In this document: positions 10,338 through 23,744 of the stretch, one piece after another
Layout of the letters: every line of letters begins with the position of its first letter
Numbering within the stretch: position 1 is the first letter of the stretch
Origin: Grifola frondosa
Taxonomy: Eukaryota > Basidiomycota > Agaricomycetes > Polyporales > Grifolaceae
NCBI GenBank assembly: GCA_001683735.1
Contig: LUGG01000001.1
Span: 558,001 to 622,000 of the forward strand
DNA length: 64,000 bases
Direction of reading: 5' to 3'
Notes under the pieces: model-generated
Database searches by the model: none
Told to the model about the DNA's origin: nothing
The model's input: only the letters and a program-made list of their open reading frames with translations
Program-made: the position numbers and the translations under genes

Positions 10338-11900
10338 TCATGCCACTTGTCCGCATCCGGACATCGCATGGCTTCCACATAGCTCAAAGGATCGGAACGG
10401 GGCTGGAGCATCGATGTGAAGGATAGGGACAGAAGAAGGGGAGGGTGGGATGGAATCTGAAGGAGCAGAAGTCGACTTTTTCAAACCGGAGTAATAGCGT
10501 TCATCAAACTCTGCTCGTTCAGAGATGATTACTTGCCTTGTAGTCGGATTGAAGAACTTCCAGCCTTTGTAGCCTTCCGGATAGCCAATGAAGACGCATT
10601 TCTGCATGTGAGGGCCGAGTGCGGAGCGCTTGTCCTTCTGCACATGGACATATGCAGTACAGCCCCAAACGCGAAGGTGAGAGACATCGGGCTTGCGCTT
10701 GTACCAGAGTTCGAAGGGTGTAGCATTAGGGAGGACAGAGGATGACAAACGGTTAAGGACATGCACATAAGACAGTAGTGCTTCGCCCCAGAACTGCAGA
10801 GGTAAAGTGGATTCCGCGAGCATTGCAGTAACACCATCGCTGAGAATGCGATTGGTGCGCTTCGCAACTCCGTTCTGCTGAGGGCGATTGCGTGTCGAGT
10901 GCTGTCGCTCAATACCGTGGGTAGTGCAGAAGTCATTGAACTCATTAGAAATGTACTCCCCGCCCTTGTCATCGCGAAGCGCTTTGACTTTCTGCCCGGT
11001 TTGCATCTCGATCCAAGCATAATAGGCTTTAAATGCAGCAAACACTTGATCCTTCGACTTCAGCAGGTAAACGACACGGAAACGGGAATAATCATCGATG
11101 AATAGGACCCAATAGCGATACCCGGAGTGGATGCGCACAGGGACAGGGCCGTGGACATCAGAGTGGACGAGAAATCCGCATTCCGAGCGACGATTCTGCG
11201 AAGGAGGGAATGGGTTGGCATGCATCTTGCCCGAAAGACATGGCTCACAAATGGGATCCGGCAGTGCATTCGACTTCAAATCAATACCAGTGACTAGGCC
11301 ATCGTTGATAAGCTTCTTGACACCTGCAAGATGATGGTGGGCAAAGCGTCGATGCCAGAGAGACAAGTCAAGAGGCAATGTCAAGCTCAGTCGAGCAAAT
11401 TCAGTGAGAGGGAAAGTGGTGCCGGCAAGATAGGCAGTGTTGTGCTCATTGATAGGGGCGCAGAAAAGCGTCCGGTTCGAGTGTGTGAAGTCCATGTGCT
11501 CCTTGCCAATGGTGACGAAGAAATCACGATGTTTGGTGAGGAATAGGACAGAGAGGAGATTGTTTCTAAGCGCGGGGACATGAAGAACATGGCTAAACTC
11601 GACAGCTCGAACCTCCCTGCCTCCCATGACCGGCGCAAAGACCACCGAGCCCACTCCAGCTGAGTAGACCACTTGATCATCTGCTAGATGAATGGGAATG
11701 CGAAGGGGGGCATAATTGCGAAGCCAGTGGTGATGGGGCATCATATGAGACGTGGCCCCAGTGTCTGCAATCCATTCGACGTCAGCATTGAGCTGCAGAG
11801 GCGAGAGAGGATCAGATGGGTCAAGAGAACAAAGACTTGCACTGCCAGCAAACTCCTTGACTTCTGAGCTTGGAGCGTGGGCCAGTGGATGCTGAAGCAA
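10338..11900 (-). pseudogene. Copia B protease-integrase (520 codons open)
   Basis: Protease motif IADTGATSHM, GAG-pre-integrase LWHRRFAHHH and CEPCLSGK, and integrase core with VHSDV (first Asp) and FIDDYSRF (second Asp) are all present. The third catalytic position in PQQNGVAKRTNR is Lys instead of Glu. The GKR-like region FIGYPEGYKGWKFFNP follows. Apart from the Glu-to-Lys change the frame is intact, so any insertion by this lineage would need integrase supplied by another copy. Confidence 0.8.
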
Positions 11901-12008
11901 GGAGGGCAGTGGAAGATGAAGGTAAGGGCTCAGAACGATGAGTTCTGTTGAGCTCCTCAGTCTGGAAGGCCTGCAAGATGGTGGACTTGTCGAGCTTGTC
12001 CTGAAGCA
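11821..12008 (-). pseudogene. Copia B gag C-terminal remnant
   Basis: Begins inside gag at LQDKLDKSTILQAFQTEE and is near-identical to 6915-7105 of Copia A. The break at 12008 joins '...tcctgaagca' to the outer tip of the inverted repeat, with about 2-3 bp of shared sequence. Confidence 0.75.
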
Positions 12009-12769
12009 CTTGGTTTTAAAGGGCCATTGATGAGGAAAATGATTAATTTCATTATTATTTAAGTCTTATTTATTTTAAAATATTATATATAACCTTCTCC
12101 TATCCTGTTGACAATACACCTACCTTTGCAAAGTATCAAACTTATTATTTAAGCTATTAATTGCTAAAGTTTCATGATCACCAGCGCAGTCCTCCGCTGT
12201 TACCTACAATTATATGTAGGTACATACCCCAAAATTGAATTTAAGACCACGTGATCCTTGTAGATGCCACAAAACCTGACATATGGGTTGGCAACATCTG
12301 CCAGCCAATAGAATCAATCACCGAGTGCTTGTACCTGAATGCAATATCTTGCCAACTACATATCCTGCTATTACCAATGCTCACAAGAAGCACAATATAA
12401 TCAGGTAAGCATAGGCACCAGATTTGAAGAGCCCAGTACATATCTTCTAATCAGATCTAGCACATTTCAAATGGCCGGTGCATCATTTCAAGTGGTCAGA
12501 AGTGATTCTGATATTTATTGCAGCCCTCGTATCTTCATAGGCTAGAATACCAATAATACATTTCATTTTATCCAGATGCTACAAATATGTAATTACAGCT
12601 ACAAGCATGTAATTATCTACAATCTAAGTGAGTGCACTGAATGAGGTGCGAGCATGCGGAGCAAAGTAAGTGAAGCGCAAGCATGGGAAGTGAGAAGTGG
12701 AACAGGGGGGCTTCAGAGGAGAGTGATGGGCAAAGCATGAGAAGGACGGTGAAGCATGAGAAGAGCAGC

Positions 12770-12845
12770 GAAGTGTGAGCAAGAGAGTGAAGCACGAGCA
12801 AGGGAGCAAAGTGCGAGCAAGAGAGCAAAGCGTGAGCAAGAGAGC
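12770..12845. repeat. 19-bp minisatellite (4 units)
   Basis: Four tandem units of the form gaagtgtgagcaagagagt with point differences. A diverged mirror copy is at about 26845-26935 in the right arm, where the match between arms is visibly poorer than elsewhere. Confidence 0.7.
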
Positions 12846-12929
12846 TGCTGAGGGGAGCAAAGAACATGTCGACAGAGTGAACATGTTTCAGTGAAGATGA
12901 GACGGATGAAGAGTGCAAAAGAATCCAAC

Positions 12930-13617
12930 TTAGGCTTCCAGGCTCTGCACCCGCTCAATATCTTCCTCCTCAGAGTGCTCCTCTCCGACATTCTCATTCT
13001 CATGGGGGGATATGTAGCCATAGTACTTGTTGTTATTGTCATCATTGTGAACTAAGTGACCATGCCTCTTGAGGTCTGCTGTGTCCTCATCATCGCTGGT
13101 GACACTGTAGGGAGAGTGCATCTTTGCATAGTGTCTCTCGGCTGCTTGCTTCTTCTGTCGGGCAGCACACTGAGCAGCAATGGCAGCAACCTGATTCCCA
13201 CCTGGGCCATCATCATTGTCCGAGTCATCGGTGTCCGAGTCCACACATCCAAAGACTTGCCTAGAGCATATATTAGTTGATAGAATGTCAGTGTAGGTAC
13301 AATACATACAGGTTCCACAATCTTAATGTAGATGCAGCCCATTCCGCATCATCAAATAAATTGATAATGTTCTTGTAAAAATCGGCTCCAACAAACTTGT
13401 TGTTGTTGGCACTCCAACCATCTTGATCATTCAGAATGAAGTGCACCTGGTAAAGAAGTCGGTGAGCAAGTGTTTGATGTGAATAATTGTATGTACCAGC
13501 ATCACAATGTATGCAATACTTTGCAGACAAGTTGCAGTCCCTTCTAAATGCATTGTCACCTTTGAAGACTGGGTTCTCACATGCCCTGCAACCATCTATG
13601 TGTTTCCCCACAGACAT
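12930..13617 (-). CDS. Unknown repeat-associated protein, left-arm copy
   Basis: Two exons join well: 13617 down to the donor GTATGT near 13308, a ~49-nt intron, then from about 13260 to the TAA/TAG end at 12930. The product starts MSVGKHIDGCRACENPVF and has paired cysteines (CRAC; CNLSAKYCIHC). A central block GWSANNNKFVGADFYKNIIN follows, and the tail is very acidic (DSDTDDSDNDD; EEHSEEEDIE). I do not recognise a named family. The arrangement resembles C-terminal ends of repeat-associated proteins in Agaricomycetes. Upstream sequence is frame-broken, so it may be the 3' end of a longer decayed gene. The second copy lies at 23401-26760. Confidence 0.45.
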
Positions 13618-14138
13618 GATGAAAAATATATCACCAACTTGTTTGGGGTCCTTGCTATCCCCTTCATTGCCATACTCTCAACTTTAATCACACTCTGCAG
13701 AAACATGTCAGTTCAAGGCAAGACCTCCTACATACTGACTATCCCAAGTTTGCTGACCTTTAAATCCAGTTTTGTGACTCTTTGGACACCAACATCTATT
13801 ATGAAATATGAATGGGAACCCTGTCACAAAGCTCTGGCAACTCAAAGCATGAAAAGGATGCATGTCAAAGATGGAATGCTGGAAACTGTCCAAATCATGC
13901 TATCACCACATTTGTTCTGACTGCTATATCACTGGATTTGCCTTAGGCCAATGCTCTAAGGCTTCACTTAAGTAACCTAGTCAATGCTAGCCATCCTCAA
14001 TATCTCAGACACTTTATATGGAGCTAAGTGCTTGGCTGCTGGACCTCAGATTCTAGGCATTATAAGCACCTAGTACTCCTCAATGCTTTTCTCTTTGACC
14101 AGCATGCTATCCTTAACCATTCTGCTTTTTTGCGCATT

Positions 14139-14471
14139 TCACCATCTCAAACCATCATTCCAAACACCTTTCATAGCCTTCTTAGCATTTCCTGTGCAAA
14201 AAATGTGAGTTTCTTGCCAGCAAGCTGTGGTGGGCCTAAGCCACCTGGTCATGCCTGGTTTAGCTATTAGTGTTGGACTTCCTGTGCACCCCAGATTAAA
14301 GAAGACACACAACAACCTTGGGTGGTAGTTGCCACACTGATCACCCAATATTCTTCCATCCAGGTGCTCCTTTTTTGTATACTTTTTTGTATACATTTTT
14401 CGTTGTATTCCCCTATCAGACCAGTCTTCTATCCTATTGTTTGAGGCACAATTGATAATACTGCATTTCAA
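14139..14471 (-). pseudogene. Unidentified decayed frame, left arm (copy at 22547-22879)
   Basis: A 110-codon frame (KEHLDGRILGDQCGNYHPRL; TACWQETHIFCTGNAKKA) has an identical translation on the other arm. The identity reflects the duplicated DNA, not selection. Function unknown. Confidence 0.3.
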
Positions 14472-17400
14472 ACACTAAAATGTGATACCCCCTGCTGGGT
14501 AATTTTCTGGCAGCTTTAAAAATATAGAAAGTGTCAAATATATAGTAGTCATATATACCTACAATATACAATAAATATCACAAGAATCCATGAGGAAGTG
14601 GGGAAGATGTGAAGAGAATACCCAATTGTGGCTAAAGTCTCAATACTGTATGGTGAATCGGGGACAAATATGCTGATTCCTCAATACCTCCCTCAGTTCC
14701 TCATCATATTTTATGATCATGGGCTTTGTTGAAGCCATAATATACCTTCATCACGTCCTGCAATCTGATCTTTAACTACATTTCATGTAGTAGAGCAATT
14801 ATATAATCTATAGAGGCAGCTGATAAGGATTCTACCACATGGGGTCATCTTTGATAAGATGATGTGTGGCTCATAAAAATACTCAAATACATAGAAATAT
14901 GCCACAAAATTCTGCTTGAAATTAGGGGCAAATTCCATTCAGAAAGGATGCAGGAAATGTTTCAGCCATGCCTGAATACTGTTCTGTACTGTGTGATTGT
15001 GAAGTGGATACCAGATCAAATGTTCCACAGTAAACACTGCCTTATTAGGATAAAATACATCTTTCAGCAGGCATCCCTGTAGTAACATTGTAATGTTACC
15101 ACTAGTTACTGCGGGTCATATTACAATGCCCTACTGTAGCAGGTAGTACTCAGTGGCCAGTAAGCTTACTGGCCATAAGAAAATACATGAAAGCATGTTT
15201 AGGTATGTTTGTATGATATTGGTATTTCCAAATGTGGAGTATGTCAGGCTTTCTGAATGTACTATGACATTTGTCATATGTTGTGGAAACATTCCGCATT
15301 TGGTATGTTTTTGTTTCAGCCACTATATGTTTTTTTTCATATTGCTTCCTCAATTATCCTCAGAATTTTATGATCTTGGGCTCGTCTGAAAGTGATCATT
15401 TAGGAGATGTAGAATACATTAATAACTTTGTGTGATGGTAAAATAAAAACATACCATTCTGGGCAATTCCACCAGAATATTTTCCTGGATTCCTCCCTCA
15501 AATCTTTACCAAATCTCTTGATTCCTTTATTCCCTTGGTTGAATTAATGTCCCATTTGATGTTATAATTTTATTTTGGCAGAATATGTGACAGAAAACAT
15601 ACCATTTCTGATGGGTGCAGGCTCAGCCACACCAGAATTCCTCCCCATCCTCCTCCCTCAATACTTCATCAATTCTCATCATTTAACATTCTCCTTAGTC
15701 CTACATATGTGTAGTTCAATTTTATGTACAGTAGATAGCCACAAACAATGATAAAATGTCATCTCCTCCTGCTTTGCTGGCAGGGATTCCTCCTAATTTG
15801 GGAAATAAACATTGGACAGAATCTGGAGCAAAGTGCACCCTCTGAAAGGTGTATTTTATCCTAATAAGGTGATGTTTATGTGGAAAGATTCTGTGTGGTA
15901 CTCACCTCAGAGCACACAAAGCAGTATTCAGGGGTGGCTGAAGCATTTCCTCCATCCTTTCTGAATGGGATTTGCCCCTAATTTCAAACGGACTTTTGTG
16001 GTGTATTCCTTTGTATTGGGGCATCATTATGAGCCACACATAATGCTTATCATAGATGATTCCATATTGTGAAATCCTTATCAGCTTCCCCTGTAGATTA
16101 TACAATTGTACTACTACATGAAATATAATAAAATATCGGATGGCAGAATAGGATAAAGGAATATAATAGCTTCCAAACAAGTCCAAGATCATAAATATTG
16201 ATGAGGAATTGAGGAACCATTGAGGAATCCTGATTCACTGTAGGTGACTTGAGCCCGGTACAGCAGTATGGAGGTTTCAGCCACAGTTGGGTATTTTCCT
16301 CATATCTCCCCCACTTCCTCATGGATTGTTGTGATGTTCATTGTATATTGTAGAGTTATGTTAGTACTATATCAATAGCACTTTTTATATCTTCAAAGCT
16401 GCCAGAAAAATCCCTAGCAGGGGGGTATCACATTTCAGTGTTTGGGATGCAGCATTATCAAATATGCATTAAACAGTAAGATAGAAGATGTGGCTGAGAG
16501 CTATATACAATGGAAAATGTATTCAAAAATGAGCATAAAAAAAGAGCAACTGAGCAGAAGGATATTAGGTGATCAGTGTGGCAACTGCCACCCAAGGTTG
16601 TTGTGTGTGTCCTGAAGCAAGTATAATGAGGGAGTGAGACACATTAATATGTCAAATATTTGACATTTGACGTGGGCTGTAATTATTTGAATTTAATTTA
16701 ATTTTATGTCTTAAAAAGTGCTTATCGACGAAGGATCCAGACGGATGACGTAGTAGCGGTCGTCGACGGGTCAAAATTGGCTCGTTGATGACCACTACTA
16801 TGTCATTGGTCCAGACCAGCCTATGCATTGTAGCCACTGGGCTACTTGGCACATTAGACATCTGACTGCCGCAAGGCAAATACTGGACCGATTTGCTTCG
16901 CGTAAACGTCGTCTTCTTTGGGTAAATTCTAGCTTTCAGACGACTCCTCATATGCATGAATTGGTGCAGTATTAATTTCTAAATCTGGGGTGGATACCAG
17001 CCAGCAAAGCAGGGGGAGATGAAAATTGATTGTAGTATGGGGATCTGTATTGTAAATAATATTGAAGAGTACATTAATGAGAGTAAGAGGAATGTTAAAT
17101 GAAGAAATTTGATGAAGAACTGATGGAGGGGCAAGGGGAGGAATTCTGGTGTGGCTGAGTCTACACCCACCAGAAATGGTATATTTTCTGTGACATGTTC
17201 TGACAAACAAAACTCAGAAAATTAAATAGGTGGCACATGACCAAGATCATGAAAACATCAAGAGATTTGGTGAATATTTGGGGGGGGAATTCAGCAGAAC
17301 ATTCTGGAGTGACTGCCCAGAATGGTATGTTTTTATTGTCATAGAATAAGGAATAATTTATATATTTGAACACCTACCAAATGAGCGCTTTCCGACAAAC

Positions 17401-18096
17401 CTAATATGAAGAGAATCCATGAAGAATTGAGGGAGGAATGGAGAAACAAACATATGGTGGCTGAAACCAAAACATATCAAATGCGGTATGTTTTCCATAA
17501 CATCAATTCAACCTGTACATTCACATTTATAAATGTCAACCATTAATATGGTAACTCTATAATTACTTATTTATAATGTATAATAGATGGATTGATAATC
17601 AATAGTTCAGATGACGTGTTTAGCGCTTCATATAGACAGACGTCCAACCTTCTGCCTTTTTGGGATATGTCAGGTTCATGATCACATATGTTTTGCTCCT
17701 TCCACAACATATGTCATAGCATCACACTGACTTTCAAAAACATTGATGATATGTTTTATGTGATGTTTTATCATGCAAAACATTTGTTTTGCGATTAGAG
17801 GCATGACAAAAATCACGTGCATCTAACATATGTTTTATCTTCATATGTTTTTCTCAGCCACCCAATAAGAAAAGTAAGAACCTCACATACAAAATTTTCC
17901 TACTAAGTAAGAACAAAGTTGTTACCTGGTTGTATTGGACCGTAACCCTAACCTAGAAATTTCGTTCCCACGGATACAAAATTTTGTATTGAAAAAACTT
18001 TCCCACGACTAATGGGATGAAAAGTGCGTTTCAAGATTTGGCTGGGGACCTCGCCTATAAGAATGATTAATTTGTTCCTCATTAATCATAATCTTA

Positions 18097-18936
18097 GACG
18101 TCTTGAGCGTCTTGTCCAAGACACCTAAGATGGTACATAGTTTTCCTGATGAAGACATCCTAGACTGTTTAGACCTCCAAGAACATTTGTCTGGTCATTC
18201 TGGGTTGTCTAATCTGAATCAGATCAATCAGAGCTCACAGACTCTGAAGAAACTCTTATAAAAGTGAGCACAAAACAGACATTTAAGCAAAAATAAATGG
18301 ACCCAGCTCTGTGTCTGCATTGGGACATCACATTCACACCATACAAGCAGCACAGGTGACACCCTGCCGCTCCCCGGTGTGCACGGCAATGAGAAGCAGG
18401 CTTCCATGTACAGCTATTATAATGTTTGCTAGTATACTAGCAACCAGTATTACAATGCAATCTAACACATCAAGTCCTGCTAGATATTCTCAAGGCCCTG
18501 CCATAACTTAGAAACCAATAAATGTTTTTTAATATTCAAATATCTCCATATATAATAGGGCTAGTGATATGATATTTAACACACCCATATTTGTATGTTA
18601 TGGGGCTTTCACCAGATATAGCATTTGTCATATGTTGCAGAAACATATCACATTTGATATGTTTTAAACATAGCCACCATATGTTTTCTCCTCCATTACT
18701 CCCTCAATTCTGCACGGATTTTCTTCATTTTAGGTTCGTCTGAAAGTGGTCATTGAGTAGAATTAGAATATGCACATATATTTGTATGGTATCAAAATAA
18801 AAACATACCATTCTGGGCAATTCCCCCAGAATGTTTTCCTGAATTTCTCCCTCAAATCTTTACCAAATCTCTTGATTCCTTTATGCCCTTGGTCACCTTA
18901 ATGTTCCATTTAATGTTATTAATTTATTTTGGCAGA
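18097..18936. other. Unique spacer between palindrome arms
   Basis: About 840 bp without a mirror copy. It holds a run of short imperfect repeats on the Leu/Asp-rich 'tctggtcattctgg' theme (18120-18250). At 18660-18900 there is a further copy of the 'ccaccatatgtttt ... accattctgggcaattcc' family. No gene supported. Confidence 0.6.
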
Positions 18937-21900
18937 ATTACGATTGATGAGGAACGAATTAATCGTTATTATAGGCGAGGTCCCCAGCCAAATCTTGAAA
19001 CGCACTTTTCATCCCATTAGTCGTGGGAAAGTTTTTTCAATACAAAATTTTGTATCCGTGGGAACGAAATTTCTAGGTTAGGGTTACGGTCCAATACAAC
19101 CAGGTAACAACTTTGTTCTTACTTAGTAGGAAAATTTTGTATGTGAGGTTCTTACTTTTCTTATTGGGTGGCTGAGAAAAACATATGAAGATAAAACATA
19201 TGTTAGATGCACGTGATTTTTGTCATGCCTCTAATCGCAAAACAAATGTTTTGCATGATAAAAATCACATAAAACATATCATCAATGTTTTTGAAAGTCA
19301 GTGTGATGCTATGACATATGTTGTGGAAGGAGCAAAACATATGTGATCATGAACCTGACATATCCCAAAAAGGCAGAAGGTTGGACGTCTGTCTATATGA
19401 AGCGCTAAACACGTCATCTGAACTATTGATTATCAATCCATCTATTATACATTATAAATAAGTAATTATAGAGTTACCATATTAATGGTTGACATTTATA
19501 AATGTGAATGTACAGGTTGAATTGATGTTATGGAAAACATACCGCATTTGATATGTTTTGGTTTCAGCCACCATATGTTTGTTTCTCCATTCCTCCCTCA
19601 ATTCTTCATGGATTCTCTTCATATTAGGTTTGTCGGAAAGCGCTCATTTGGTAGGTGTTCAAATATATAAATTATTCCTTATTCTATGACAATAAAAACA
19701 TACCATTCTGGGCAGTCACTCCAGAATGTTCTGCTGAATTCCCCCCCCAAATATTCACCAAATCTCTTGATGTTTTCATGATCTTGGTCATGTGCCACCT
19801 ATTTAATTTTCTGAGTTTTGTTTGTCAGAACATGTCACAGAAAATATACCATTTCTGGTGGGTGTAGACTCAGCCACACCAGAATTCCTCCCCTTGCCCC
19901 TCCATCAGTTCTTCATCAAATTTCTTCATTTAACATTCCTCTTACTCTCATTAATGTACTCTTCAATATTATTTACAATACAGACCCCCATACTACAATC
20001 AATTTTCATCTCCCCCTGCTTTGCTGGCTGATATCCACTCCAGATTTAGAAATTAATATTGCACCAATTCATGCATATGAGGAGTCATTTGAAAGCTAGA
20101 ATTTACCCAAATAAGATGATGTTTATGCAAAATGAATCGAATCGGTCCAGTATTTGCCTTGCGGCAGTCAGATGTCTAATGTGCCGAGTAGCTCGGTGGC
20201 TGCATCGGACAGCACAGCACAACAACAATGCATAGGCTGGTCTGGGCCTATACCTACTAGTGGTCATTGACGTGCCAACTTTGGCCCCTCATTGACCACT
20301 AGTATGTTATTGGTCTGGATCCTTCGTCGATAAGCACTTTTTAAGACATAAAATTAAATTAAATTCAAATAATTACAGCCCATGTCAAATGTCAAATATT
20401 TGACATATTAATGTGTCTCACTTCCTCATTATACTTGCTTCAGGACACACACAACAACCTTGGGTGGCAGTTGCCACACTGATCAACCTAATATCCTTCT
20501 GCTCAGTTGCTCTTTTTTTATGCTCATTTTTGAATACATTTTCCATTGTATATAGCTCTCAGCCACATCTTCTATCTTACTGTTTAATGCATATTTGATA
20601 ATGCTGCATCCCAAACACTGAAATGTGATATCTCTCTGCTAGGGATTGTTCTGGCAGCTCTAAAAATATGAAAAGTGCCATAAATATAGTACTTATATAG
20701 CTCTACAATACACGATAAACATCACAAGATTCCATGAGGAAGTGGGGGAGATATAAGGACAATACCCAATTGTGGCTGAAACCTCCATACTACTGTACCG
20801 GGCTCAAGTCACCTACAGTGAATCAGGATTCCTCAATGGTTCCCTCAATTCCTCATCAATGTTTATGATCTTGGACTTGTTTGGAAGCTACTATATTCCT
20901 TTATCCTATCCTGCCATCTGATCATTTATTATATTTCATGTAGTAGTACAATTGTATAATCTACGGGGAAGCTGATAAGGATTTCACAATATGGGATCAT
21001 CTATGATAAGCATGATGTATGGCTCATAATGATGCCCCAATACAAAGGAATACACAACAAAAGTCTGCTTGAAATTAGGGGCAAATCCCATTCAGGAAGG
21101 ACAGAGGAAATGCTTCAGCCACCCCTGAATACTGCTTTGTGTGCTCTGAGGTGAGCACTGGACAGAATCTTTCCACCTCTCAGAGGATGCACTTTGCTCC
21201 AAATTCTGTCCAATATTCATTTTCCAAATTAGGAGGGATCCCTGCTAGCAAAGCAGGAGGAGACAAAATTTTATCATTGTTTGTGGCTATCTACTGTACA
21301 TAAAATGGAACTACACATATGTAGGACTAAGGGGAATGTTAAATGATGAGAATTGATGAAGTATTGAGGGAGGAGGATGGGGAGGAATTCTGGTGTGGCT
21401 GAGCCTGCACCCATCAGAAATGGTATGTTTTCTGTCACATATTCTGCCAAAATAAAATTATAACATCAAATGGGACATTAATTCAACCAAGGAAATAAAG
21501 GAATCAAGAGATTTGGTAAAGATTTGAGGGAGGAATCCAGGAAAATATTCTGGTGGAATTGCCCAGAATGGTATGTTTTTATTTTACCATCACACAAAGT
21601 TATTAATGTATTCTACATCTCCTAAATGATCACTTTCAGACGAGCCCAAGATCATAAAATTCTGAGGATAATTGAGGAAGCAATATGAAAAAAAACATAT
21701 AGTGGCTGAAACAAAAACATACCAAATGCGGAATGTTTCCACAACATATGACAAATGTCATAGTACATTCAGAAAGCCTGACATACTCCACATTTGGAAA
21801 TACCAATATCATACAAACATACCTAAACATGCTTTCATGTATTTTCTTATGGCCAGTAAGCTTACTGGCCACTGAGTACTACCTGCTACAGTAGGGCATT

Positions 21901-22546
21901 GTAATATGACCCGCAGTAACTAGTGGTAACATTACAATGTTACTACAGGGATGCCTGCTGAAAGATGTATTTTATCCTAATAAGGCAGTGTTTACTGTGG
22001 AACATTTGATCTGGTATCCACTTCACAATACACAGAACAGTATTCAGGCATGGCTGAAACATTTCCTGCATCCTTTCTGAATGGAATTTGCCCCTAATTT
22101 CAAGCAGAATTTTGTGGCTATTTCTATGTATTTGAGTATTTTTATGAGCCACACATCATCTTATCAAAGATGACCCCATGTGGTAGAATCCTTATCAGCT
22201 GCCTCTATAGATTATATAATTGCTCTACTACATGAAATGTAGTTAAAGATCAGATTGCAGGACGTGATGAAGGTATATTATGGCTTCAACAAAGCCCATG
22301 ATCATAAAATATGATGAGGAACTGAGGGAGGTATTGAGGAATCAGCATATTTGTCCCCGATTCACCATACAGTATTGAGACTTTAGCCACAATTGGGTAT
22401 TCTCCTCACATCTTCCCCACTTCCTCATGGATTCTTGTGATATTTATTGTATATTGTAGGTATATATGACTACTATATATTTGACACTTTCTATATTTTT
22501 AAAGCTGCCAGAAAATTACCCAGCAGGGGGTATCACATTTTAGTGT

Positions 22547-22879
22547 TTGAAATGCAGTATTATCAATTGTGCCTCAAACAATAGGATAGAAGACTGGTCT
22601 GATAGGGGAATACAACGAAAAATGTATACAAAAAAGTATACAAAAAAGGAGCACCTGGATGGAAGAATATTGGGTGATCAGTGTGGCAACTACCACCCAA
22701 GGTTGTTGTGTGTCTTCTTTAATCTGGGGTGCACAGGAAGTCCAACACTAATAGCTAAACCAGGCATGACCAGGTGGCTTAGGCCCACCACAGCTTGCTG
22801 GCAAGAAACTCACATTTTTTGCACAGGAAATGCTAAGAAGGCTATGAAAGGTGTTTGGAATGATGGTTTGAGATGGTGA
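22547..22879 (+). pseudogene. Unidentified decayed frame, right arm
   Basis: Mirror copy of 14139-14471 with the same 110-codon translation. A ~95-bp piece of the adjoining DNA (22853-22945) is duplicated again at 27648-27740. Confidence 0.3.
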
Positions 22880-23744
22880 AATGCGCAAAAAAGCAGAATG
22901 GTTAAGGATAGCATGCTGGTCAAAGAGAAAAGCATTGAGGAGTACTAGGTGCTTATAATGCCTAGAATCTGAGGTCCAGCAGCCAAGCACTTAGCTCCAT
23001 ATAAAGTGTCTGAGATATTGAGGATGGCTAGCATTGACTAGGTTACTTAAGTGAAGCCTTAGAGCATTGGCCTAAGGCAAATCCAGTGATATAGCAGTCA
23101 GAACAAATGTGGTGATAGCATGATTTGGACAGTTTCCAGCATTCCATCTTTGACATGCATCCTTTTCATGCTTTGAGTTGCCAGAGCTTTGTGACAGGGT
23201 TCCCATTCATATTTCATAATAGATGTTGGTGTCCAAAGAGTCACAAAACTGGATTTAAAGGTCAGCAAACTTGGGATAGTCAGTATGTAGGAGGTCTTGC
23301 CTTGAACTGACATGTTTCTGCAGAGTGTGATTAAAGTTGAGAGTATGGCAATGAAGGGGATAGCAAGGACCCCAAACAAGTTGGTGATATATTTTTCATC
23401 ATGTCTGTGGGGAAACACATAGATGGTTGCAGGGCATGTGAGAACCCAGTCTTCAAAGGTGACAATGCATTTAGAAGGGACTGCAACTTGTCTGCAAAGT
23501 ATTGCATACATTGTGATGCTGGTACATACAATTATTCACATCAAACACTTGCTCACCGACTTCTTTACCAGGTGCACTTCATTCTGAATGATCAAGATGG
23601 TTGGAGTGCCAACAACAACAAGTTTGTTGGAGCCGATTTTTACAAGAACATTATCAATTTATTTGATGATGCGAAATGGGCTGCATCTACATTAAGATGG
23701 TGGAACCTGTACATATTGTACCTACACTGACATTCTATCAACTA

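Larger units (their letters stand above)
8472..12008 (-). mobile_element. Copia LTR retrotransposon B, 3' part (nested in Copia A)
   Basis: Reads on the minus strand: gag C-terminus (from 12008), protease and integrase (11900-10338), RT and RNase H (10125-8902), polypurine tract (8846-8838) and 3' LTR (8837-8472). The 5' LTR and most of gag are lost where the left arm of the large inverted repeat begins. The 3' LTR ends precisely at the joint with Copia A, showing an integration event rather than random recombination. Confidence 0.85.
12007..18096 (-). repeat. Left arm of ~6-kb inverted repeat
   Basis: Nearly the full length is repeated in reverse complement at 18937-27649. Paired points give a constant mirror sum (about 37,018-37,033) until the insertion in the right arm, and then a constant sum again. 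Several open frames of 60-137 codons are identical or near-identical on both arms. The outer end (12007-12040) carries a Helitron-type terminus from which about 20 bp of the hairpin have been deleted. Apart from the gene at 12930-13617 and degraded frames near 13507-14471, the arm is AT-rich and non-coding. Confidence 0.9.

Noticed and set aside
5826..12008. The two Copia copies as part of the same large palindrome
   Set aside because: Their joint is an exact LTR edge inside pol and the copies are not symmetrical. Nested insertion explains it without involving the 12-27.6 kb structure.
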